NCBI GenBank assembly: GCA_964428355.1
Contig: CAYRYU010000025.1
Coordinates: forward strand, 1 to 64,000
Length of the DNA stretch: 64,000 nt
Direction: 5' to 3'
From: CAYRYU01 sp964428355
GTDB lineage: Bacteria > Muiribacteriota > Ozemobacteria > Ozemobacterales > Ozemobacteraceae
Numbering within the stretch: position 1 is the first letter of the stretch; each line of letters starts with the position of its first letter. Under the pieces are notes generated by a model. It worked only from the letters and a program-made list of their open reading frames with translations, searched no databases and was not told the origin of the DNA. Position numbers and translations under genes: made by a program. Positions 17,243 to 24,881 of the stretch are shown one piece after another.

Positions 17243-19387
17243 TCAATACCGGGTATCCAGGGTGATCTGGAAGGTCCGGCCGATCTGGGGAACCTGGAAG
17301 CAGGGGGCCATTTCCTCTGGAGCGGGGTCATGATACTCCCCGTCGAAGAGGTTCTGGACGGAAAGGGTCAGGTCCGCGTTCTTCCAGACGCTTTTTCGGG
17401 ACAGGGTCAGGTTGGTGAGGTAGTAGGCACGCGTCCGGTTCCCATTTCGGGTATTCCTTGAAGAACAATATCTTTCCTCGAAGCCAAGGATGGTTTTTCC
17501 CCGGAAAAGTGGGAAGCTGATATTCGCCTTGCCCAGGAACTTCGGCGAGTTGGTCAACTCCTCACCGGTATCGATGTCCTTGGCTCTCTGAATGGCGAAT
17601 GAAATCTTTCCGGTCGTTCCCTGTTCCAGCATTTTTCGTATCTCGAACTCGACGCCCTCGGCGGAAACACGATTCTTGTTCCGAAAGACAAGCAAGCCGT
17701 CATTTGGGTCGGTTTCCTGGGAAATCAATGACCGGATGGCGTTTTTGTAAACCGAAAGCGATCCGGTGAACCGGGGGTTCAACGGGTGCTCGACAGCCAG
17801 TTCCCATGATTTGATCGTTTCGGGTTCGAGATCGAGGTTCTTCTTCATGGTCTGGTGCCCATCGTCGTAGTACATCTCGTAAACATTGGGTACCCGGAAG
17901 GCTTCACCGTAGAGGAGTTTGAAAACCGGCCGGCGGGGGTGGGAATAGATCAGGGCGAAGCGGGGATTGGTGCGGTTCCTGAAGTGGCTTATGGAGTCGA
18001 GCCGGAAACCCGCGTTCAGTATCAGGTCTGGGCGGAGGGAATACTCGTCCTGGAAGAAGAAGGAGTGGGATTTTGACGTTCTTTTGTCATCGAGCATCGT
18101 GATGGAATCGAGCGTGTTGGTCTGGTCCTGTTGGGTGTTTTTCCGGAACTCAGCACCCCAGACTATCCGGCTCTTGGTCCCCAGGTCATGGTTGAAGAGC
18201 AGTTCCGAGCCCCAACGGCGTCCCCGCTGATAATCCCTTGCGATTCCATAATCCGCGGAATAGGTTCCTTTGGAAACCACCAGATCGTAGTATAACCGTG
18301 CCTGGAACCCGGAATTCGGACCCATCGAGTCACGATAGCGCGCTTCCAGGAAGCCGATTTCGTCGTAGGTCCATGTCTCGGGGCGGTTCAGGAAGGTGCC
18401 GTAAGCCCCGGTCGGGATATTCTTCTGGCGCCCGTTCCGGCCTCCCATGAAGGAGAAATCACCCCTGGACCAGCTGAAAAAGCCACGTTGAGCGCTTTCG
18501 AAATCGCATTTCCGGGAGATCCCGTCATTCGCTCCCGATTGGGCCCATTCGGGGAAGAACAGAGATTTTTCCCCCTCGGTGGAAAACGTGGTCCCCGCGA
18601 TCAGGAGGTCGGATTTCCCTTCCGCCGATTCTCCGTATGAAAGCCGGTTCTTCAGCCATTTCTGGTTGCCCGCCTGGTTCGAGATCTGGAGTCCCTTCAG
18701 CTCTTTTCCCTTTTTGGGGATGACATTCACCACTCCGAAGAAAGCGTTCGTTCCGTAAAGCGAGGATCCCGGGCCGCGAACGATTTCGATCCGGTCGACA
18801 AGTTCGAGATCGAGAAGGAAATCCCAGCCTACCTGGGCGGTAAAGAAGAGGTTGTCGTTGACCCTGTGCCCATCAATCAAAAGTAGGACGCGGGTGTCGT
18901 AATCCCCCGGCCGGTTGAACCCTCGTACCCCGAGATACTGATAATTCCTGTCGTTGGTGGAATACAATCCACCGACGGTATCGAGGGCATCACCGAGGGT
19001 ACGCCAGCCGTACCGGGAAATCTCCTCTGCCGTGATCACGGTCACTGCCGACGGCGCCCTGGAGGCTTTCTGGACAAACCTGGAAGCCGACTGGACCTTT
19101 ACCTCCATCAGCTCCTCGATGCTGAGATCGAGTAGTTTCTCTCCCTGGGGAACCTCGCCCATTGCCAGGTCAGGAGAGAATGTTAAAAGGGAGAGCAAAG
19201 AGAAAAATAAGATGAACCACCTTTCAGAAGGTGTCCTCAAGAAACTCGCCATCCTGGCTTTTCGGCCACATTCGCCCCCTCGTGGGGCTCGTGTCCTCAA
19301 GAAACTCGCCATCCTGGCTTTTCGGCCACATTCGCCCCCTCGTGGGGCTCGTGTGGCCCCTTCCCAGGCCAAAACTTCCGATTTCAT
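17243..19387 (-). CDS. TonB-dependent outer-membrane receptor
   Basis: A plug-and-barrel receptor. The plug holds the TonB-box-like region (SIEELMEVKVQSAS), SAVTVITAEEISRYGWRTLGDAL, and IEIVRGPGSSLYGTNAFFGVVNV. The barrel ends in a C-terminal aromatic strand (GRTFQITLDTRY). The substrate is unknown; the plug resembles the colicin I/vitamin B12 receptor group. A sigma-70 promoter at 19458-19486 places the start downstream of it. ATG 19387 has GAGG nine bases upstream, giving a 714-residue protein with two in-frame copies of a 20-residue repeat before the signal peptide helix (WFILFFSLLSLLTF). ATG 19252 inside the second copy gives a normal signal peptide but has a poor ribosome site. First gene of the receptor-DUF4154-kinase operon. 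Confidence 0.88.
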   Translation of the reverse strand: MKSEVLAWEGATRAPRGGECGRKARMASFLRTRAPRGGECGRKARMASFLRTPSERWFILFFSLLSLLTFSPDLAMGEVPQGEKLLDLSIEELMEVKVQSASRFVQKASRAPSAVTVITAEEISRYGWRTLGDALDTVGGLYSTNDRNYQYLGVRGFNRPGDYDTRVLLLIDGHRVNDNLFFTAQVGWDFLLDLELVDRIEIVRGPGSSLYGTNAFFGVVNVIPKKGKELKGLQISNQAGNQKWLKNRLSYGESAEGKSDLLIAGTTFSTEGEKSLFFPEWAQSGANDGISRKCDFESAQRGFFSWSRGDFSFMGGRNGRQKNIPTGAYGTFLNRPETWTYDEIGFLEARYRDSMGPNSGFQARLYYDLVVSKGTYSADYGIARDYQRGRRWGSELLFNHDLGTKSRIVWGAEFRKNTQQDQTNTLDSITMLDDKRTSKSHSFFFQDEYSLRPDLILNAGFRLDSISHFRNRTNPRFALIYSHPRRPVFKLLYGEAFRVPNVYEMYYDDGHQTMKKNLDLEPETIKSWELAVEHPLNPRFTGSLSVYKNAIRSLISQETDPNDGLLVFRNKNRVSAEGVEFEIRKMLEQGTTGKISFAIQRAKDIDTGEELTNSPKFLGKANISFPLFRGKTILGFEERYCSSRNTRNGNRTRAYYLTNLTLSRKSVWKNADLTLSVQNLFDGEYHDPAPEEMAPCFQVPQIGRTFQITLDTRY
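19231..19350. repeat. Exact 60-bp tandem duplication in the receptor gene 5' end
   Basis: The 60-bp unit at 19231-19290 is repeated without change at 19291-19350. In the receptor frame it encodes 20 residues per copy (RTRAPRGGECGRKARMASFL) and includes an ATG in each copy. A core, GCCAGGATGGCGAGTTTCTT, resembles GCCCGGATGGCGAAGCTTCTT of the 60-bp repeat at 1-120. Confidence 0.93.
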
Positions 19388-19457
19388 CCAGAAAAACCTC
19401 GAATGTCGGATTTGATCCCCTCCGGGGAAGAAACTCCCTTCCACTGCCAAAAGGGGA

Positions 19458-19486
19458 ATTGTACCACGAAACCTGGTTCGAGTCAA
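19458..19486 (-). promoter_or_regulatory. Sigma-70-type promoter for the receptor operon
   Basis: On the minus strand TTGACT, 17 bases, then TACAAT. The start site would lie near 19450, about 63 bases before the ATG at 19387. It rules out any start codon further upstream in this frame. Confidence 0.65.
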
Positions 19487-19555
19487 TGGTATGGAAATAA
19501 CGACAAGGAGGATGTAGAATGAATTGGTCGGAAAAAACACGATCGGGAGTGAACA

Positions 19556-20308
19556 TTGAAAGACATGAAATTCAGCCTTGGATTGATTCTCGCCTTTTTC
19601 CTTCCCCTTCATTTCGCCATTGCCGCGTCCGCCTCGCGGTTTCCAACTTCCAGACGGGAGATTTCCCCATCCTTCCGCCCATCGGACGGGAAGAAGGTCC
19701 GGATTGCCTTCTTCGATGCGGACAGCACGCTGCGCGTTGCACCGAGCGGAAGTGTTTCCGCCAATGGACCGAAAGACGTCGCGGTTCTTCCCATGCTCCG
19801 GGAAAAGTTGAGGGAACTCGAAAGCCAGGGGTTCCTTCTCGCGATCGTTTCCAATCAGGCCGGCGTCCAGAAAGGGTACGTCACCGCCAAGGATGCTGAA
19901 GCTGCCCTGGCATTCACCATCTCCGAGCTTGGGCAAAGGGGAATCCGTTTCCACTATTTCGATTTCGCCGAGAACGAAGATGAAAACCGGAAGCCCGGAC
20001 TTGGAATGGCAGAACGGCTTGCTGCGCTGGTTGAGGCGAAATTCGGAGTGGGCGTCGACTGGGCCGGGTCATTCGTGGTCGGAGACTCGGGTTGGAAGAA
20101 AGGTGTTGACCTGGAACCCGACGGGACTCCGGGGGAAGATTTTTCCAACACCGATCGCCTTTTCGCCGAAAACCTCGCCAAGAAGCACCCCGGAGTGGTT
20201 TTTCACCATCCCCGGGATTTCTTCAGTTGGAAGAAGGTCGGGATCAGGAATTTCCCGGACTACGAAAGCCTGAAGAGCTTTGTCATCTCCCACCCGAGGA
20301 TCAAGTGA
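19556..20308 (+). CDS. Exported HAD-family phosphatase (GmhB/PNKP-like class IIIA)
   Basis: A 250-residue protein. TTG 19556 has GGGAG at a 6-base spacing and follows an in-frame stop; ATG 19565 gives an equally good signal peptide (KFSLGLILAFFLPLHFAIAASA). All HAD motifs are present: I FFDADSTLR (Asp54, Asp56), II VSNQAG, III RKPGLGM, IV VVGDSGWKKGVD. This pattern is that of heptose-bisphosphate and polynucleotide 3'-phosphatases, but the signal peptide puts it in the periplasm, which is unusual for that group. Its TGA overlaps the GTG of the first pilin of cassette 2, so it is co-translated with the pilins. Substrate unknown. Confidence 0.82.
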   Translation: MKDMKFSLGLILAFFLPLHFAIAASASRFPTSRREISPSFRPSDGKKVRIAFFDADSTLRVAPSGSVSANGPKDVAVLPMLREKLRELESQGFLLAIVSNQAGVQKGYVTAKDAEAALAFTISELGQRGIRFHYFDFAENEDENRKPGLGMAERLAALVEAKFGVGVDWAGSFVVGDSGWKKGVDLEPDGTPGEDFSNTDRLFAENLAKKHPGVVFHHPRDFFSWKKVGIRNFPDYESLKSFVISHPRIK

Positions 20309-20946
20309 ACCCCGTTCGCCCTGATTCGAAGCCTGAGGGCCACACCCTCGTCGAAGTTCTGATCGCAGCAGGAGTCCTGGTGCTTTTCACCACGGGTGTC
20401 TTCATGATCTACCGCGGGGTAACCTCTTCGGTCCGACAGACCAGTTGGGGTTTGTCCGCTCAACAGGCCGCCCGAAGCGGTCTGGCCTTCCTGCGCGAAG
20501 AGATGCAGAGGGCCTCCTACCGGTCCGAGTGCACGGTGAACCGGGTAAAAACGGATGAGAACGGTTATTTCTTCCACATCGCTTCGGGGAGCGTCTCTGC
20601 CGGACCAGGGACCTCGGCGCTGGGGCGGTGGGCAATCTGCGCACCCTTCACCGCGAACGGAGCGGGGTTCGTATTCAGGTCGAGACTGACTCTTGAAAGC
20701 GGAACGGTCGTCTACTCCCGCATCAGAGAGGAGCCTGCATCCCTCCCCCCCGGAGGAGAAACATCCATCCCCGAAAAGGTTCTTTTCCGCGACGTCGTTT
20801 CGATGTGGTTTTCCACCTCGGCTTCGGGCGTGGCAAGCGGTTCGTTGGTTCAGATCCAGTTGGAGTTGGCGGATCCGAAAAACCCTTCTTCGCGGATCAT
20901 CGAAAAGACCGCGGCAAACGTTGACGTGGGGGTAAAGCCCCTGTGA
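20305..20946 (+). CDS. Pseudopilin, PilW/GspJ-like (cassette 2)
   Basis: A 213-residue protein. GTG 20305 overlaps the TGA of the phosphatase gene (GTGA), with GAGG upstream; a longer frame reaching back into that gene is rejected. The prepilin site is PEG|HTLVEVLIAAGVLV, with Glu at +5. The globular domain begins with SSVRQTSWGLSAQQAARSGL and a following EEMQRA helix, typical of PilW/GspJ proteins. It overlaps the next pilin start at its stop codon. It probably forms part of a tip complex with the next two pilins and perhaps the secreted protein at 22177. Confidence 0.87.
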   Translation: MNPVRPDSKPEGHTLVEVLIAAGVLVLFTTGVFMIYRGVTSSVRQTSWGLSAQQAARSGLAFLREEMQRASYRSECTVNRVKTDENGYFFHIASGSVSAGPGTSALGRWAICAPFTANGAGFVFRSRLTLESGTVVYSRIREEPASLPPGGETSIPEKVLFRDVVSMWFSTSASGVASGSLVQIQLELADPKNPSSRIIEKTAANVDVGVKPL

Positions 20947-21542
20947 TGAAATCCCGCGGAAGCGTCATGAAGGGGGTGTCTCTCATCGAGATCCTGGCGG
21001 CGGTCGCCATCATGGCATTGTTTCTGATGCCGGTCTTCCACATGTTGGTTTCCTTCTCCACCGCCTCCCGGCAGCAGAAGAGCGAGGGCGTTGCGGCGAA
21101 CCTCGCCAAGGAGGAGATGAACTGGTGGATGCTGATCGCCAGCTCATCATATCTCGAATCTTCCGCGGTGAGTTTCCAGAACTGGAACTTCCGCCGACCG
21201 ACTGTGGATATCGAGGGGAACCAGTTCGAGCTTGGGATGAAGATCCGAAAGCATCCCGGAATCGATCTGAGGATGGTCTATCCCCGGTTCGAATGGCACG
21301 ATTTCCTCAACGGAGGCGCCGGATACAGCCCCTGCAAGGACGGGATCGAGCAGCGGATACTGGCTTCGGGATCAGATGTGGTGATGAAGATCGAACGTCT
21401 GGGGGATATCTCCCCCGACAGGGCAATCAGGGTGGGGTTCTACGACCTTCTCCTTCGGGTCCGGTGGAAGATGCCCAACGAAAACGATTTCTCCCAGACC
21501 AATACCCGGTTCATCCTTTCCAGGAGGGCAATCCTGCCATGA
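20946..21542 (+). CDS. Pseudopilin, PilV/GspI-like (cassette 2)
   Basis: A 198-residue protein. The ATG shares one base with the preceding TGA; a GTG three bases earlier is also possible. Prepilin site MKG|VSLIEILAAVAIMALF with Glu at +5 and the MPVFHMLVS helix end common in V/I-type minor pilins. The following segment (GVAANLAKEEMNWWM) matches the family's conserved AxxLAxEEM-like helix. The domain after residue 70 is not recognised. It sits between the W-like and X-like genes in a fully coupled operon. Confidence 0.87.
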   Translation: MKSRGSVMKGVSLIEILAAVAIMALFLMPVFHMLVSFSTASRQQKSEGVAANLAKEEMNWWMLIASSSYLESSAVSFQNWNFRRPTVDIEGNQFELGMKIRKHPGIDLRMVYPRFEWHDFLNGGAGYSPCKDGIEQRILASGSDVVMKIERLGDISPDRAIRVGFYDLLLRVRWKMPNENDFSQTNTRFILSRRAILP

Positions 21543-22153
21543 TTTCCCGTTGCGAAAAGACCGATGCCCGAGGTGGTAGAAGTCTCTTCCGGAGAGGAAT
21601 GGCTCTCCCGCTGGTCGTCCTTTTCGTCTTTTGCACCTTCACCTTCGCCAGCTACATGTTTTTCTTCCGCAAGGAAGTGAAGCAGCAGAACATGCTCCTC
21701 TTCCACGCCATCCAGTCCGAGTTCCTCGCCCAGGCAGGAATCCAACACGCCCTCCTGAAGATCCAGTTTTTCCGTCAGGAAACCCTCGACTCGGGTGCTG
21801 CGGAAAAAGGGTTGTGCCCGTTCCAGGCCATCCGGGCCCAAGACGCAGTTGTCGAGGGAAAGAACCGTTCGGTTGCAGCACTCGATATGTTGCGGAGCGA
21901 TTGTTCCAGCACATTTCTTCCCTTCGCTTCATTCAACGAACCCGAGTTCGACTCGCTCCAAAGGCAGTGGAGCTACGAGGTTGCTTCCCTGAGCGTTCTT
22001 GCGGCATACTCGGATGTGGACCCCACAAAGCCTGCGGCCCGGGTTCAGGTGGTAAGGGTGGTGGGGAACGGGACCGCATTCGACCCTGCAGGGAAGCGCG
22101 GATACCGGACCGAAACGATGACCAAGACCTTCCATCTTACCAGATCGAATTGA
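21539..22153 (+). CDS. PilX/GspK-like minor pseudopilin (cassette 2)
   Basis: A 204-residue protein. ATG 21539 overlaps the previous TGA (ATGA), with CAGGAGG before it; a frame open further upstream is a shadow of the V-like gene. The N-terminus FRRGMALPLVVLFVFCTF has the prepilin-like helix without Glu +5, the mark of K/X-type subunits. It is followed by LFHAIQSEFLAQAGIQHALLKIQFF, very like the same part of the cassette 1 X protein. K-type subunits cap pseudopili. It lies 23 bp before the large secreted protein gene. Confidence 0.83.
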   Translation: MISRCEKTDARGGRSLFRRGMALPLVVLFVFCTFTFASYMFFFRKEVKQQNMLLFHAIQSEFLAQAGIQHALLKIQFFRQETLDSGAAEKGLCPFQAIRAQDAVVEGKNRSVAALDMLRSDCSSTFLPFASFNEPEFDSLQRQWSYEVASLSVLAAYSDVDPTKPAARVQVVRVVGNGTAFDPAGKRGYRTETMTKTFHLTRSN

Positions 22154-22176
22154 AATTTTTCTCCTAGGAGGACTCC

Positions 22177-24864
22177 ATGACCAGGAAGTCTCCGGTTTTT
22201 GTGCTATGTTTTCTTGCGGCTGCGATCGCCCTTTCCGTCCTCGTGGCGAGCGCGTGTGACCTTCCAGCCGAGCCAACCGCGGGCGCGGTCCCGGAGAGGA
22301 ACGAGCAATACCAGGCCCTCGGGGTCACCTGCATCAATGAAACGCGGACCTCCGACCCGTTCCCGGTGTTCCTGCTCCCTGAAGGCGGTACCTTGAAGAT
22401 CGACTGCCTCTGGGACCCCTACGACCACGGGGAAGGAGGGGAGCACAGTTCGAGCAAATATCAGGGTGTCGTAAATGCCGGGGTGCAAACCCTTCCGAAG
22501 TTCGGGGCTCCCTCCGGATACGGATTTTTCCCGGTCGAAGACATGGCCAACTACTTCAATGTCTCCGGCAACCGGAATGACCAACAGGAGGCCGTCGCCC
22601 GGGCGGTCGGAGGGTTCCCCTCCAACTCCTTCCTGAAATGCGAGGACAAACCACACCTCTTCCTGAACCAGACCTTCGTCAGGTCTGCGGAAAGGCAGTC
22701 GGACAAAACCGTCGCCCTTGTCATCCTCCCGGACGATCACACCGCGGGCCGGGACGGGGAAGCCATCCTTTTCCCATACAAGGGTTTTCCCAAGACCCAG
22801 ATGGACGTGGAACCTCCGCTTGACAGCATTCTTCCCAACCCGGTTTCACCGGCTCCCGACAAGACCGTCATCGTGACGTCCGGGAAAAAATACAAGCATA
22901 CGGCTTCCATCGTTCCGGGGTCGATCGGTTTGTACATGGGAGACCTTGCCATCGGAATCGACGACGTGGATCCGAGGGAATACCGTGCTTACCTGCATTC
23001 CACGACCCCCAAGGTGGTGATCAACGGAATCCCGGAGTATCCATCCATCGACGGTCCGCACTACAATGCCGAGTTTCCCACGCCGACCGCTGGGTCGACC
23101 AAGGTCAAGACCAAGGTCGACTGTCCCGGGGTGGGGTTCTATGTCCACAATGCCTATTGGGCATGGGAGGAGAAAGTCCAGACCTGGGTCGCTTCGACCA
23201 CGACAAGCGGTGAGGAATGGTTCACACCCCCCGGAATCGTCCGGAACACCGCACCCGAAGTGACCACACGCAGGTGCAGCGTGGGTCTTTCAATAACCTG
23301 TTACAAGCCCGGTGGCGGTCCAGGAAGTATCGATTACACGGTTTTGGACGCCCGGCCGCCCATTACCGCGAAGTTTCAGATGGGTGGATCACCCTTCGTC
23401 TGCGGTGATCCGATGCCGGATACCGACTTCACGTTCACTTTCGTGGATACCCACCCCTTCGGAAACGTTGCATGCTCGCTAGGAAACGTAGGAGGAACCC
23501 CGGTCTACGTCCAGGATCCCAAGAAGGTCACCGACGACCTGGCGATCTTCTATTCCTATCCCGAGAGCAACGAGGACCTCAAGACGCCGCGCATTCCGCT
23601 TAAAGCCCTTGCCCAGAACGAACCTCTCGGAATGCTCGCCTTCGCGGAGCCGGACGGGCGCACGACCTCGGAGTTCATCGGAAGCTACTACACTCCGAAA
23701 TGGGTCTGGAAGAAAGCCCAGATTCTTTCGGCTTCGGCTGAGACGGCCACCTTCGACGTGGACGACCGTCCCGGCTATCTCGGAGGAATGACCTGGACGG
23801 TCAAGGGAAGGATGAGGATGGACGTTCCAGCTCCGAAACACCTTTCCAACCAGGAGTCCGATGCCGATCTGAGCCGCCAGATCTACAGGGCCCATGGGGT
23901 TGAATACCCTGCGGCGGGAATCGCCCAGCCTTCCGATCTGAAGAAAATGCTGAAAGTGTTTGCGATCGTTTCGGACTCGGTCGGGCACAAGTCCACCTAC
24001 TACGATGTCCTTTCCCATTACGCCGATACCAACGTTGACACCCCGACCGCTCGAGGAACCGAGGAGTATGTGGCCGAACCCCAGGGTACGATGGTCACCA
24101 CAACCTACAATCAGAACCCCAACATCGAGGACGCCATCCTGGCGGCCACCGGTCAAGCCCCCAAGGCGAATCTCTATCCCTGGCAGAAGTACCAGTCATT
24201 CTCCGTCCGTGATGGAACCGGGACTCCCGGAACCCCGGGGATTCCCACACCAGGCACTGGAGGCTTGTCCTCGAAGCCCGAGATCCAGGTCATCATTTTC
24301 GATACCCGCAACAACCGATGCCATCTTCTTGGTGACAGGAGTCCCGCGCGGGATTACCGGTTCGTCGATTACGCTCCGGAGCGCTGGACCGATCTGTTCA
24401 AGATGTTCTTCAACGATCCCGCCGGCGGCGCGGATCTCATGGGGGTTTCGCCCAAACCCTCATTCGTCGCGCAGAGCAACTCCAGGTTCCTTTTCTACAT
24501 CCGGGCCTGGGACAACATCAACACCTTCAACCGACCTCACCAGGGAATCAAGACCGTGAAATGCACGATCGACGATTTTTCGGGGAAGCCTGGTGATATC
24601 GACGCCGCAGTGAAGCTTTTCGACGGGGTTCACGCCTACGATTATTCCGAAGCCATGACGAATCCCCTCGTCTGGCAGTTCCGGGAGCCCAACTGCGATG
24701 ACCGGGGAAATGGCATTGCCGGAAAGAACTGCATCGTGAAGGTCACCGCCACGGATTTCTCGGGGAACAGTTCCGATCTCCAGATCGATTTCCACCTCAT
24801 CCCAGACGGGGTGGTCGAAAACACCATCCGAACCCTCGAGGAAAGGCACATTCGCTCGAACTGA
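22177..24864 (+). CDS. Large secreted protein, putative pilus-tip adhesin (cassette 2)
   Basis: An 895-residue protein; ATG 22177 follows AGGAGG. A signal peptide ends VLVASAC, with the Cys possibly lipidated though the lipobox is not ideal. It contains many Pro, Asp, Thr and aromatic residues, several Cys, and Ig-like beta pattern. A Gly/Pro/Thr linker (GTPGTPGIPTPGTGG) lies near residue 690. The last 45 residues (ATDFSGNSSDL ... NTIRTLEERHIRSN) align with the end of the 1591-residue protein at 8861. It follows the three pilins of cassette 2 and is probably co-transcribed, as PilY1 follows PilX. The function is inferred from position. Confidence 0.72.
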   Translation: MTRKSPVFVLCFLAAAIALSVLVASACDLPAEPTAGAVPERNEQYQALGVTCINETRTSDPFPVFLLPEGGTLKIDCLWDPYDHGEGGEHSSSKYQGVVNAGVQTLPKFGAPSGYGFFPVEDMANYFNVSGNRNDQQEAVARAVGGFPSNSFLKCEDKPHLFLNQTFVRSAERQSDKTVALVILPDDHTAGRDGEAILFPYKGFPKTQMDVEPPLDSILPNPVSPAPDKTVIVTSGKKYKHTASIVPGSIGLYMGDLAIGIDDVDPREYRAYLHSTTPKVVINGIPEYPSIDGPHYNAEFPTPTAGSTKVKTKVDCPGVGFYVHNAYWAWEEKVQTWVASTTTSGEEWFTPPGIVRNTAPEVTTRRCSVGLSITCYKPGGGPGSIDYTVLDARPPITAKFQMGGSPFVCGDPMPDTDFTFTFVDTHPFGNVACSLGNVGGTPVYVQDPKKVTDDLAIFYSYPESNEDLKTPRIPLKALAQNEPLGMLAFAEPDGRTTSEFIGSYYTPKWVWKKAQILSASAETATFDVDDRPGYLGGMTWTVKGRMRMDVPAPKHLSNQESDADLSRQIYRAHGVEYPAAGIAQPSDLKKMLKVFAIVSDSVGHKSTYYDVLSHYADTNVDTPTARGTEEYVAEPQGTMVTTTYNQNPNIEDAILAATGQAPKANLYPWQKYQSFSVRDGTGTPGTPGIPTPGTGGLSSKPEIQVIIFDTRNNRCHLLGDRSPARDYRFVDYAPERWTDLFKMFFNDPAGGADLMGVSPKPSFVAQSNSRFLFYIRAWDNINTFNRPHQGIKTVKCTIDDFSGKPGDIDAAVKLFDGVHAYDYSEAMTNPLVWQFREPNCDDRGNGIAGKNCIVKVTATDFSGNSSDLQIDFHLIPDGVVENTIRTLEERHIRSN

Positions 24865-24881
24865 AACGGAGGGCTTGAGCG

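Noticed and set aside
19388..19954. Upstream extension of the receptor reading frame to 19954
   Set aside because: It runs opposite to the phosphatase coding sequence and lies upstream of a good sigma-70 promoter (19458-19486), so it is not translated as part of the receptor.
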